In this document: positions 1 to 6,276 of the stretch, one piece after another
Layout of the letters: the number at the start of each line of letters is the position of its first letter
Numbering within the stretch: position 1 is the stretch's first letter
NCBI GenBank assembly: GCA_017302775.1
Contig: JAFLDC010000043.1
Coordinates: 1 to 11,763, forward strand
Direction: 5' to 3'
Length of the DNA stretch: 11,763 nucleotides
DNA from: Sphingomonadales bacterium
GTDB lineage: Bacteria > Pseudomonadota > Alphaproteobacteria > Sphingomonadales > Sphingomonadaceae
The notes under the pieces: generated by a model
The model's database searches: none
Told to the model about the DNA's origin: nothing
Seen by the model: the letters and a program-made list of their open reading frames with translations, nothing else
Position numbers and translations under genes: made by a program

Positions 1-1
1 T

Positions 2-310
2 CGCCAGGTGCACATGGAGGATGTGCGCGAGAAGCACGATTTCATCAAGGAACACATCCAGAAACTGCGCGGCGATCTGCCGGCGGCAGAAACGGCGCGC
101 TTGGCCTTCAAGAAGGAGCACGGCTTCCGCGCCTACGAGACGGTCGACCAGGAGTTGGCGCGAATGGAACGCGCGCTGAGTGAATCCGAGTCGACGCGGG
201 AAACCGTCAAGCAGAAGCTGGCGGAATTGCCGAGTGGCAGCCGTGTGCTGGGCTTCAACTACGATACCGGGGAACGCTATCTGTCTGTTCCTGATTTCCT
301 TCCGGAATGA
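2..310 (+). CDS. Unrecognised protein, C-terminal part (5' end probably outside window)
   Basis: The frame is open to the left edge of the window, so this is probably the last ~102 residues of a longer protein. GTG at 8 or ATG at 14 could serve as starts for a small protein, but no convincing ribosome binding site can be judged so close to the edge. The visible part is hydrophilic and rich in Glu, Lys, Arg and Ala. Its first ~70 residues have alternating charges and regular Leu/Ala spacing typical of long helices or a coiled coil. It ends in a short segment containing GFNYDTGERYLSVPDF. No signal peptide or membrane segment is seen. The stop codon overlaps the next start (ATGA at 307-310), so it is likely co-translated with the hydrolase and methyltransferase genes that follow. 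I do not recognise the family. Confidence 0.6.
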   Translation, partial: RQVHMEDVREKHDFIKEHIQKLRGDLPAAETARLAFKKEHGFRAYETVDQELARMERALSESESTRETVKQKLAELPSGSRVLGFNYDTGERYLSVPDFLPE

Positions 311-1008
311 ACCGGCTGGAGCGGGCCAGTTATGATGATGGCGCAATAGCGCTGACTGGCTGGGTGGCGCGTCCGCCAGGCGCCGTGCGCGCTGCGGTCG
401 CAGTGTTTCCCACGATCATGAACGTGACTGCTGCGATCGAAACCAAGGCGCAGGCCTTGGCGGAGGCTGGCTATCTTGCCTTCATCGCGGATTTCTACGG
501 GCAGCAACCAGCGGATTTCGCTGCGGCGTCGCTACTGGCGGATCGGTTGCGCGGCGATACAGATGCTTACCGCGCCCGTCTGCGTGCAGCGCTTGGGGCG
601 ATGCAGGATCTTGCGCCGGATGCGCCCCGCGCGGCGATAGGATTCTGCATGGGTGGGCAGGCCGTGCTGGACCTGGCACGCGACGATGCGGATGTGCTGC
701 TCGTCGCAAGCTTTCATGGTCTGCTGGAAACCGGTCGCCGGGCTGACCGTCCAATTCGGTCGCGCATTCTGGTCTGTCATGGTGACGCCGACGCACTGGT
801 TCCGCGCGATCACGTGTTGCGCTTTTGGGAGGAGATGGACGCGGTCGGAGCCAATTGGCATTTTCACAGTTACAGCGGGGTGCCGCACGGCTTTACCAAT
901 CCAAACCCATCGCCAGCCAATGGCGCGGTGTTTTACGATGCCAGCGCAGATCGGCAAAGCTGGGCGGCGTTTAGTGAACTGCTGGATGAGGTTTTGCCCA
1001 GGACATGA
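307..1008 (+). CDS. Dienelactone hydrolase family protein (alpha/beta hydrolase)
   Basis: A 233-residue cytosolic alpha/beta-hydrolase of the dienelactone hydrolase family, which usually measures about 230-250 residues. The nucleophile elbow GFCMGG (residues 112-117) places a Cys, not Ser, at position 114. This is the hallmark of carboxymethylenebutenolidase-like enzymes. HGDADALVP (158-166) supplies the acid Asp162, and VPHGF (192-196) supplies the base His194, so the triad is complete. There is no signal peptide. Such enzymes hydrolyse lactones or esters. The true substrate cannot be read from sequence, and no chlorocatechol or beta-ketoadipate gene lies nearby, so a role in aromatic degradation is not supported. 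The start overlaps the previous stop (ATGA), and its own stop overlaps the next start in the same way. No clear Shine-Dalgarno sequence precedes the ATG, consistent with translational coupling. Confidence 0.9.
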   Translation: MNRLERASYDDGAIALTGWVARPPGAVRAAVAVFPTIMNVTAAIETKAQALAEAGYLAFIADFYGQQPADFAAASLLADRLRGDTDAYRARLRAALGAMQDLAPDAPRAAIGFCMGGQAVLDLARDDADVLLVASFHGLLETGRRADRPIRSRILVCHGDADALVPRDHVLRFWEEMDAVGANWHFHSYSGVPHGFTNPNPSPANGAVFYDASADRQSWAAFSELLDEVLPRT

Positions 1009-1766
1009 GCCGGTCCCAGCTGAGCACCGCTGCCAAAGCACAGCTTGAGCAAATCGAGCGGGCAGTCACCAACTACGCTGAGCTTGGCGATGGGCAAAGC
1101 TTCCAGCAGTTTCGCGCCATCGGCTTTTACGATCCAGAATCATCGCAATGGACCATCCCGCGCAACCGGCAGCCGATGACCTTGTTGAACGCTCAGCAAC
1201 TGGCGCTGATCGAAACACTGCTATTGCAGGTCGATGCAGCGGGAGTTCGAGGGCATCTGGTTGAGGCTGGAATCTGGCGCGGCGGTGCCGTAGCGTTTAT
1301 GCGCGCCCTGCTGCAGGCTTATGAAATGCCCGAACGGAGCGTGATCGCGGCAGACAGCTTTGCCGGGATCCCGCTAAGCGAGTATTTCCGGCATGATCAG
1401 GTCAACAAATGGCGCGATCGCTGGGAAGCAGGCCTGGAAGAAGTCACGGCGGGACTGACGCGGCTTGGCGTGCTGGATGATCGGCTGGAACTCCTGCCCG
1501 GATTGTTTGCGGATACCCTACCGACACTGGCTGATCGCGAGCTGGCGCTGATCCGGCTTGATGCCGACTCGTTTGACTCCACAACAACGGCACTTGAATG
1601 CCTTTACCCGCTACTCAACCGCCACGGCGCGGTCATCATCGATGACTGGCACCTGATCGGTTGCCGGATCGCAGTCGACACCTACCGGCGCAAGAACAAG
1701 TTGGCCGGTGAGGTGCAGGTAACGGCGGACAACGCATGGTGGATTAAACAGGAAGAGCGCGGCTAA
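1005..1766 (+). CDS. TylF/MycF-family class I SAM-dependent methyltransferase
   Basis: This 253-residue protein has the signature of the macrocin O-methyltransferase (TylF/MycF) family. VEAGIWRGG (86-94) is the SAM-binding motif I. ADSFAGIP (116-123) follows strand 2. RLDADSFDST (184-193) and IIDDW (211-215) carry the acidic residues that bind the metal in characterised members. Family enzymes are Mg-dependent and methylate hydroxyls, often on sugars of macrolides or surface glycans. The acceptor here is unknown. The first ~60 residues are an extra N-terminal helix region before the Rossmann core. It is the last gene of a run of three joined by ATGA overlaps. It converges on the acyl-CoA dehydrogenase gene with only 18 bp between stops and no obvious terminator. 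A polysaccharide or secondary-metabolite modification role is inference. Confidence 0.88.
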   Translation: MSRSQLSTAAKAQLEQIERAVTNYAELGDGQSFQQFRAIGFYDPESSQWTIPRNRQPMTLLNAQQLALIETLLLQVDAAGVRGHLVEAGIWRGGAVAFMRALLQAYEMPERSVIAADSFAGIPLSEYFRHDQVNKWRDRWEAGLEEVTAGLTRLGVLDDRLELLPGLFADTLPTLADRELALIRLDADSFDSTTTALECLYPLLNRHGAVIIDDWHLIGCRIAVDTYRRKNKLAGEVQVTADNAWWIKQEERG

Positions 1767-1784
1767 ACCCACGCTCCGTCCCGA

Positions 1785-3587
1785 TCAAGCGGTAGCGAAA
1801 GCAGCTACCGGCAGTTCCATCATCGCCTCGCTGCCCGCCTCGATCTTGCGCCTTAGGGCTCCGGCGTCAGGCGCGAACCGCTCGCCAAAGTATCGCGCGG
1901 TCACCAGCTTGGCTTCATAGAATGCTTTGTCCGAACTGCCGGATGCCAATGCATCTGCTGCAACTGCGCCCATCTTGAGCCACATCAGGCCCAAAGCGAC
2001 GATTCCCATGATGTGCATGTAATGGTGCGCCCCCGCCCCGACGTTGTTGGGATTCGTCATCCCGTTTTGCATGAACCACATGGTTGCGGCCTTCAGCTCG
2101 CCGTTGGCTTTCTCAATTTGCCCGCTCAGCTTCTCCAGCGCAGGCCGTCCCTTTGCAGCGGCGCAGGTTGCGTCAACTTCCGCGAAGAACGCCTGAACCG
2201 CACGGCCGCCGTTAAGCGCCAGTTTGCGGCCGACCAGATCCATCGCCTGCACCCCATTGGCACCTTCATAGATCTGGGCGATCCGCGCATCGCGGACGAA
2301 CTGGCTCATGCCCCATTCCTCGATGTAGCCGTGTCCGCCAAACACCTGCTGCATGTTCACGCAGGTATCGAAGCCCTTGTCGGTGCCATAGCCCTTCAGC
2401 ACGGGGGTCAGCAGGCTGATCATGTCATCGGCCAAAGCCCGCTCTTCCTCGCTGGCGGCCTTATGGCTAAGATCGACCAGCAACCCGCCCCACAGATAGA
2501 ACGCCCGCATTCCTTCGGTAAAAGCCTTCGCATCCATCAGCATCCGACGAATATCGGGGTGCACAAACAATGGGTCCGCCTTTTCCTGTGGGTCGACCGG
2601 TCCGGTAAGCGCCCGGCCTTGGCGCCGGTCCTGGGCATACTTCACGGCATTCTGATAAGCGACCTCTGCCTGGGCCAGACCCTGAATGCCCACTCCCAGG
2701 CGCGCAGCGTTCATCATGATGAACATTGCGGCGAGGCCCTTGTTTTCCTCGCCAACCATCCATCCGGTCGCGCCGTCATAATTCATCACACAGGTCGCAT
2801 TGCCGTGGATGCCCATTTTGTGTTCCAGGCTGCCACAGGACACCGCGTTCCGCTCACCGAGCGATCCATCGTCGTTCACCAACACCTTGGGGACGATGAA
2901 CAACGAAATGCCCTTGCTGCTCTCCGGAGCGCCTGGGGTCTTGGCCAGGACCAAATGGATAATGTTGTCGGTCAGGTCATGCTCACCGGCTGAGATGAAT
3001 ATCTTGGTACCGGTTATGCTGTAGGACCCATCAGCCTGGGGGACGGCACGCGTGCGGATCAGGCCCAGATCGGTGCCGCACTGCGGTTCCGTCAGGTTCA
3101 TCGTGCCGAGCCACTCGTTGGTGACCATTTTGGGCAGATATTTCGCCTGCAGTTCGGGTGAGGCCTTGGCCAGAATCGCGCTGACCGCGCCCGCAGTAAG
3201 CCCAGGATACATCCCGAAAGCATGGTTGGCGGTCGCGACGAACTCTTCAACGACGAAACCGAGCACGTGCGGCAGCCCTTGCCCCCCGAATTCTTCGGGC
3301 GATGCCAGCGTACCCCAGCCCGATTCGCGATACAGTGCAAATGCGTCCTTGAAGCCATCAGGCGTTGTGACGGTTCCGTCGGCATGGCGCACACAGCCTT
3401 GCTGGTCGCCTTGCTGGTTGAGCGGCGCGAGAACTTCGGCAGCGAACTTGCCGCACTCTTCGATTACGGTGGCGACCATGTCGGCCCCGGCATTTTCGAA
3501 GGTTGGGAGACTGCCGTATTGCTCAAGCTTCAGGACTTCGTTGAGAACGAACTGGGTATCGCGCGTGGGCGCCTTGTAGATCGGCAT
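1785..3587 (-). CDS. Acyl-CoA dehydrogenase, DmdC/FadE5-type (600 aa)
   Basis: A FAD-dependent acyl-CoA dehydrogenase that introduces the alpha-beta double bond in an acyl-CoA. At 600 residues it belongs to the long subfamily, with an added C-terminal helical domain, that includes FadE5 and 3-methylmercaptopropionyl-CoA dehydrogenase DmdC. It is clearly longer than the ~380-residue classical form. LTEPQCGTDLG (165-175) lies in the FAD/substrate-binding beta domain, GGHGYIEEWG (417-426) contacts FAD, and YEGANG (440-445) carries the predicted catalytic base Glu441. Residues ~460-600 form the extra domain. The ATG has a good AAGGA ribosome binding site 7 bases upstream. It lies 23 bp downstream of a MerR-family gene on the same strand, which suggests an operon and control by that regulator. 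Chain-length preference, or activity on methylthiopropanoyl-CoA, cannot be decided from sequence. No dmdA/B/D neighbours are seen, so ordinary fatty-acid use is more likely. Confidence 0.93.
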   Translation of the reverse strand: MPIYKAPTRDTQFVLNEVLKLEQYGSLPTFENAGADMVATVIEECGKFAAEVLAPLNQQGDQQGCVRHADGTVTTPDGFKDAFALYRESGWGTLASPEEFGGQGLPHVLGFVVEEFVATANHAFGMYPGLTAGAVSAILAKASPELQAKYLPKMVTNEWLGTMNLTEPQCGTDLGLIRTRAVPQADGSYSITGTKIFISAGEHDLTDNIIHLVLAKTPGAPESSKGISLFIVPKVLVNDDGSLGERNAVSCGSLEHKMGIHGNATCVMNYDGATGWMVGEENKGLAAMFIMMNAARLGVGIQGLAQAEVAYQNAVKYAQDRRQGRALTGPVDPQEKADPLFVHPDIRRMLMDAKAFTEGMRAFYLWGGLLVDLSHKAASEEERALADDMISLLTPVLKGYGTDKGFDTCVNMQQVFGGHGYIEEWGMSQFVRDARIAQIYEGANGVQAMDLVGRKLALNGGRAVQAFFAEVDATCAAAKGRPALEKLSGQIEKANGELKAATMWFMQNGMTNPNNVGAGAHHYMHIMGIVALGLMWLKMGAVAADALASGSSDKAFYEAKLVTARYFGERFAPDAGALRRKIEAGSEAMMELPVAAFATA

Positions 3588-3610
3588 TTCGGAATCCTTG
3601 AATGAGTTGA

Positions 3611-4063
3611 TCAGCCCTTGCCGCGGGCGGTAGAGTCGAAATTTTCGACCAGAGTAATGAATGTGGTGAGTTCCGTAATCGCAGCGTCAAGATCGGCGCG
3701 TTGCTGGCTGAGCCGGGCGACCTTTTCCTTGCACCGCTGCATGGTGACGCGGCGCTGTTCGACCCGGCCATCGCCCAGGTCGTAGAGATCAATCATCTCC
3801 TTGATCTCGGTAAGACTGAACCCGACGTTCTTGGCACGCAGAATCCACGCCAGCCTGGCGCGATCGCGCTTGGAATAGACCCTGGTCAGGCCCACTCGCG
3901 CCGGCGCAATCAGACCTTCGTCTTCGTAAAAGCGCAATGCCCTGGCAGTGACATCGAATTCGTCGGTCAGGTCGGAAATGGAAAAGCTTTCGCGCTGGAG
4001 CGCATCGGGCGTTTCCAGATGCGCTCCGTCGTGCGCAGACGGACGTTGGGCCAGTTGTTCCAT
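3611..4063 (-). CDS. MerR-family transcriptional regulator (LiuR-like)
   Basis: A 150-residue MerR-family DNA-binding protein. A ~27-residue variable N-terminal tail precedes the winged helix-turn-helix (about residues 28-95), which contains FSISDL, RFYEDEGLI (44-52) and RVYSKRDRARL (61-71). A Gln/Arg/Leu-rich dimerisation helix spans about 100-140. There is no cluster of metal-binding cysteines (only Cys111), so it is not a metal or redox sensor of the MerR/SoxR type. The short C-terminus resembles LiuR-type regulators of branched-chain and fatty-acid degradation, which probably sense acyl-CoA-type ligands. It sits 23 bp upstream of an acyl-CoA dehydrogenase in the same direction, the usual arrangement for such regulators and their targets. 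The chosen ATG is the only Met before the HTH. It has no clear ribosome binding site and lies very close to the putative -10, so the transcript may be nearly leaderless. Confidence 0.9.
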   Translation of the reverse strand: MEQLAQRPSAHDGAHLETPDALQRESFSISDLTDEFDVTARALRFYEDEGLIAPARVGLTRVYSKRDRARLAWILRAKNVGFSLTEIKEMIDLYDLGDGRVEQRRVTMQRCKEKVARLSQQRADLDAAITELTTFITLVENFDSTARGKG

Positions 4064-4072
4064 GGCTGCCGC

Positions 4073-4100
4073 TTTTAACTTACCTTTACGTAAGCGTCAA
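4073..4100 (-). promoter_or_regulatory. Putative promoter/operator of the MerR-acyl-CoA dehydrogenase operon
   Basis: On the minus strand TTGACG (4100-4095) is followed after 16 bases by TTAAAA (4078-4073), a plausible -35/-10 pair. The spacer contains the perfect 8-bp dyad TTACGTAA (4093-4086), and a second, imperfect dyad is formed by CTTAC (4079-4083 on the + strand) and GTAAG (4090-4094). A dyad lodged between -35 and -10 is the typical position of a MerR-family operator. From memory, LiuR-type sites have a TTGACGTNNACGTAA-like look, which fits. The -35 includes the TGA stop codon of hisI (4099-4097). The -10 is degenerate and the spacer is shorter than the 19-20 bp of classical MerR promoters, so exact hexamers are uncertain. 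Confidence 0.55.
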
Positions 4101-4474
4101 TCTTGGGCAGGTTCGAGGCAGCCGTCGTTCAGCCTCCGGTAAAAGCAGCTGGCTGCGCCCGTGTGACATGCTGCCCCTTGCGGTTCGCAATACAGCACGA
4201 TTGCATCCTGATCGCAGTCAACCCGGATCTCCCGGACCAGCAGGATGTGCCCAGACGTTTCACCCTTCATCCACAACCGCCCGCGGGAACGTGAATGGAA
4301 ATGCGCCCGCCCTGTCGCGATAGTTCGGTCAAGCGCTTCTGCGTCCATGAAAGCAACCATCAGTACCTTACGGTCCGCCGCGTCGATGGCCACTGCGGTC
4401 AGCAGCCCGTTGTCGTCGAACTTCGGCCGGAATGTCGTGCCGGTTTCCTGGTTGGTGTTGTCGCTGCTGCTCAT
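4097..4474 (-). CDS. hisI: Phosphoribosyl-AMP cyclohydrolase HisI
   Basis: HisI opens the adenine ring of phosphoribosyl-AMP to give ProFAR, the third step of histidine biosynthesis, in the cytosol as a Zn/Mg-dependent dimer. From the ATG at 4474 the protein has 125 residues, normal for a stand-alone HisI without fused HisE. Family motifs are all present: AFMDAEALDRT (41-51), LWMKGETSGH (67-76), DCDQDA (86-91, metal-binding aspartates), and Cys87, Cys103 (in CHTG) and Cys110, in the 16- and 7-residue spacing of the known zinc ligands. An upstream in-frame ATG at 4555 would add 27 residues with no family resemblance. The shorter start, preceded by AAAGAG, is preferred. It is isolated from other his genes here. 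Its stop codon lies within the putative -35 of the downstream MerR gene. Confidence 0.93.
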   Translation of the reverse strand: MSSSDNTNQETGTTFRPKFDDNGLLTAVAIDAADRKVLMVAFMDAEALDRTIATGRAHFHSRSRGRLWMKGETSGHILLVREIRVDCDQDAIVLYCEPQGAACHTGAASCFYRRLNDGCLEPAQD

Positions 4475-4560
4475 ACCGCTCTTTGTTGCAAGATAACCAC
4501 ATGTGTCGAGCAAAAATGCGCGGGCGAGAGGTTCATGCTTTTCAATCCCGGCCAATTCGA

Positions 4561-4721
4561 GGATTGAGACCGCGCAGAGAGGCCACAGGCCCAGGTTCAG
4601 GGACTACTCACTGCATGAGGGATTGAGCGAGGCTGATCGAGGGGGATCGGTCGAACCGCGCAGGCGGAAGCTCTGAAAGTTTCGTCACGAGGACGCCCGG
4701 AGCTTCGGTTCCGGGCGTTTT
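4561..4721 (+). ncRNA. Candidate small RNA ending at an intrinsic terminator (unidentified)
   Basis: The hisI-comF gap contains no credible protein gene, yet it ends in a strong + strand terminator although both flanking genes are on the minus strand. Upstream of it, GGCTGATC (4631-4638) can pair with GATCGGTC (4645-4652), allowing two G-U pairs, leaving the purine-rich loop GAGGGG. GGTTC (4594-4598) can also pair with GAACC (4653-4657). GGATTGAG occurs twice (4561, 4620), as does ACCGCGCAG (4569, 4655). The 5' end is a guess, and no convincing + strand promoter was found. The pattern does not match SRP RNA, tmRNA, RNase P RNA or tRNA as I know them. A readthrough or antisense transcript of hisI is an alternative. 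Confidence 0.35.
4693..4721 (+). terminator. Rho-independent terminator with C(UUCG)G tetraloop
   Basis: ACGCCCGGA (4693-4701) is perfectly complementary to TCCGGGCGT (4710-4718). The stem continues through G4702-T4709 (wobble) and C4703-G4708 to a TTCG tetraloop (4704-4707), the extra-stable C(UUCG)G type. It is followed by TTTT (4718-4721) and then CGTT. The T run is only on the + strand side. The minus-strand side reads TCCTCG, so this does not serve comF. Confidence 0.8.
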
Positions 4722-4745
4722 CGTTGGTACATCAAGCCGATCAGA

Positions 4746-5489
4746 CTAAGGCAGCGCTTCGTCCAGCACGCGGGCAAAGCAGGCAATCATGACACGGGCT
4801 GCCCCGGCATCGCGAAGGACTTTGACGCAGGCGTTGCTGGTTGCGCCGCTGGTCAGTACGTCATCGACCAGTAACACACTGGCGCCATCCCACAGGGATG
4901 CGCGCGCAGGATTGACGGCGATTGCGCCGCTGACAGCCTTGGCCCGCGCCGTCCTGCCCAGGCCGCCAAGGGACGGGGTCTGCTTACGGCGTACAAGTCC
5001 GTCAACCGCCAGCCGGGCGCCTCTCGCCCGCGCCAGCTCGGCACCAAGCAATCCCGCCTGATTGAACCCGCGCCGCCATAGCCGCCAGCGGTGCAGCGGA
5101 ACCGGAACGACTATCCAGCGATCGTCAACTTCCTGGGGAAGTTGAGCCAGCATCAGACGGGCCAGCATCGGTGCCAGGGCGATGCGATGCCCATGTTTCA
5201 GCGCCAGGATCAGGCGGCGCGAAGCATCGTTGTACAGTGTCCCGGCGGCGATTCCAGCATGCCGTGGCGGATCGGCAAGGCACGGAGCGCAGAGCGACGT
5301 GCCGGCGTGCCCTTCCCCCAAAGGCCGGCGGCAGGTCTGACAGGCCGGCTCGCCCGGTATGACGAGTTCCGCCCAGCATGTCGCGCACAGCCCCGACTGC
5401 GCGGCCATGGCGCTGCCACACAGCGGGCACCGCGGTGGGAACACAAGGTCAGCGATCGGCACAAGAAGCGGATGAAGCTGCATCGGCAT
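4746..5489 (-). CDS. comF: ComF family protein (phosphoribosyltransferase-like)
   Basis: A ComF/GntX-type protein. Its N-terminus carries four CxxC pairs for zinc (Cys21/24, 35/38, 50/53 and 67/70 when counted from the ATG at 5489), which form the double zinc finger of the family. The C-terminal half is a type I phosphoribosyltransferase fold with PVPLHRWRLWRRGFNQA (129-145) and the PRPP-binding loop VLLVDDVLTSGAT (205-217). The length of 247 residues is normal. In competent bacteria ComF takes part in single-stranded DNA uptake, but most proteobacterial homologues are uncharacterised, so function here is uncertain. The open frame extends upstream to an ATG at 5561, but that would overlap the divergent methyltransferase gene and lacks family similarity. 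ATG at 5489 (or 5483) is preferred. The ribosome binding site is poor. Confidence 0.88.
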   Translation of the reverse strand: MPMQLHPLLVPIADLVFPPRCPLCGSAMAAQSGLCATCWAELVIPGEPACQTCRRPLGEGHAGTSLCAPCLADPPRHAGIAAGTLYNDASRRLILALKHGHRIALAPMLARLMLAQLPQEVDDRWIVVPVPLHRWRLWRRGFNQAGLLGAELARARGARLAVDGLVRRKQTPSLGGLGRTARAKAVSGAIAVNPARASLWDGASVLLVDDVLTSGATSNACVKVLRDAGAARVMIACFARVLDEALP

Positions 5490-5499
5490 CCGGTATCGC

Positions 5500-5520
5500 T
5501 TGCGCCGCGCGGCAGCGCAA
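5500..5520. promoter_or_regulatory. Inverted repeat in the comF-methyltransferase divergent gap
   Basis: TTGCGCCGC (5500-5508) and GCAGCGCAA (5512-5520) form a near-perfect dyad with eight of nine positions matching and a GCG centre. It sits in the 46-bp gap between two divergent starts, where a shared operator would be expected. On the minus strand TTGCGC is followed 17 bases later by GATACC, a weak promoter-like pair for comF. The DNA is GC rich, so chance is a serious alternative. Confidence 0.3.
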
Positions 5521-5535
5521 GGCAGGGCGTAGGGC

Positions 5536-6276
5536 GTGAACCAGCCCGCCCCCCTCGCCATCTTTGCCCCGGCCCGGCGCAGCGCCCAACGGCGAAGGGC
5601 GCTGGCGCTTCAGGCCAAACCGGGAGCCGCGACTTACCTGGCCGAGGATATGGCCGACGATGTAATCGAGCGGCTTGGCTTTCTGCGCTATCAGCCCGAG
5701 AATGCGCTGCTTATCGGGTTCGCGCCGGGGCTGGCGCATCGGCTTGCCGCCCTGGGCTGCCGCGTAACCGAAGCGGAGCCGGGGGCGGGGTTCGATCAGG
5801 AGCTGCCCTTTCCTGAGGGCGGCTATGATCTGATCGTCAGCCTTGGCACACTGCACAACGCCAACGATTTGCCCGGCGCGTTGATCCATATCCGCCATGC
5901 CCTCGCCCCCGGCGGGCTGGCCCTGGCCGGCTTTATCGGCGCGGGATCGCTGCCGGCCTTGCGGGAGGCGATGCAGAGCGCCGATGGTGATCGCCCCGCA
6001 CCGCGCCTTCATCCCGCGGTCGATGTTCGGGCCGGCGGGCAGCTGCTGCAACGGGCGGGCTGGGCCAATCCGGTGGTAGACAGCCGCAGCCTGTCGGTCC
6101 GCTTTTCCAGCCTGCAAAGCCTGGTGGCCGACTTGCGCGCGCAGGGCCTGAGCAATTGCCTGACCCATGCCGGACCGCCGTTGACGCGCGCCCAGCGCGC
6201 GATTGCGGACCATGCGTTCGGCACCAGCCGGGTCGAGACCTTCGAGATCCTGACCCTGACCGGTTGGCGGCGTTAG
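5536..6276 (+). CDS. NDUFAF5/BioC-like SAM-dependent methyltransferase-fold protein
   Basis: A 246-residue protein of the class I methyltransferase fold. The N-terminal stretch (IFAPARRSAQRRRAL, then YLAEDMADDVIERLGFL at 34-50) matches the pattern of NDUFAF5-like proteins of alphaproteobacteria and mitochondria. LIGFAPGLAHRL (59-70) occupies motif I but lacks the full E/DxGxGxG signature. PFPEGGYDLIVSLGTLHN (91-108) and HALAPGGLAL (121-130) are motifs of the core. Human NDUFAF5 hydroxylates an arginine of a complex I subunit, so an accessory role in respiratory complex I is possible here but inferred only from resemblance. The start is GTG at 5536, with AGGG 8 bases upstream. It is divergent from comF. 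Its stop overlaps the ppdK stop from the opposite strand. Confidence 0.85.
   Translation: MNQPAPLAIFAPARRSAQRRRALALQAKPGAATYLAEDMADDVIERLGFLRYQPENALLIGFAPGLAHRLAALGCRVTEAEPGAGFDQELPFPEGGYDLIVSLGTLHNANDLPGALIHIRHALAPGGLALAGFIGAGSLPALREAMQSADGDRPAPRLHPAVDVRAGGQLLQRAGWANPVVDSRSLSVRFSSLQSLVADLRAQGLSNCLTHAGPPLTRAQRAIADHAFGTSRVETFEILTLTGWRR

Noticed and set aside
2013..2993. A 326-codon open frame on the + strand opposite the acyl-CoA dehydrogenase
   Set aside because: It is a shadow of the real gene, with no domain or promoter context and a composition typical of antisense frames.
4475..4555. Longer N-terminus for HisI from ATG at 4555
   Set aside because: The added 27 residues do not look like any HisI N-terminus. 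The ATG at 4474 gives the normal family length.
5490..5561. Longer N-terminus for ComF from ATG at 5561
   Set aside because: It would overlap the divergent methyltransferase start at 5536 and adds residues unlike ComF. The zinc-finger region begins soon after the ATG at 5489.
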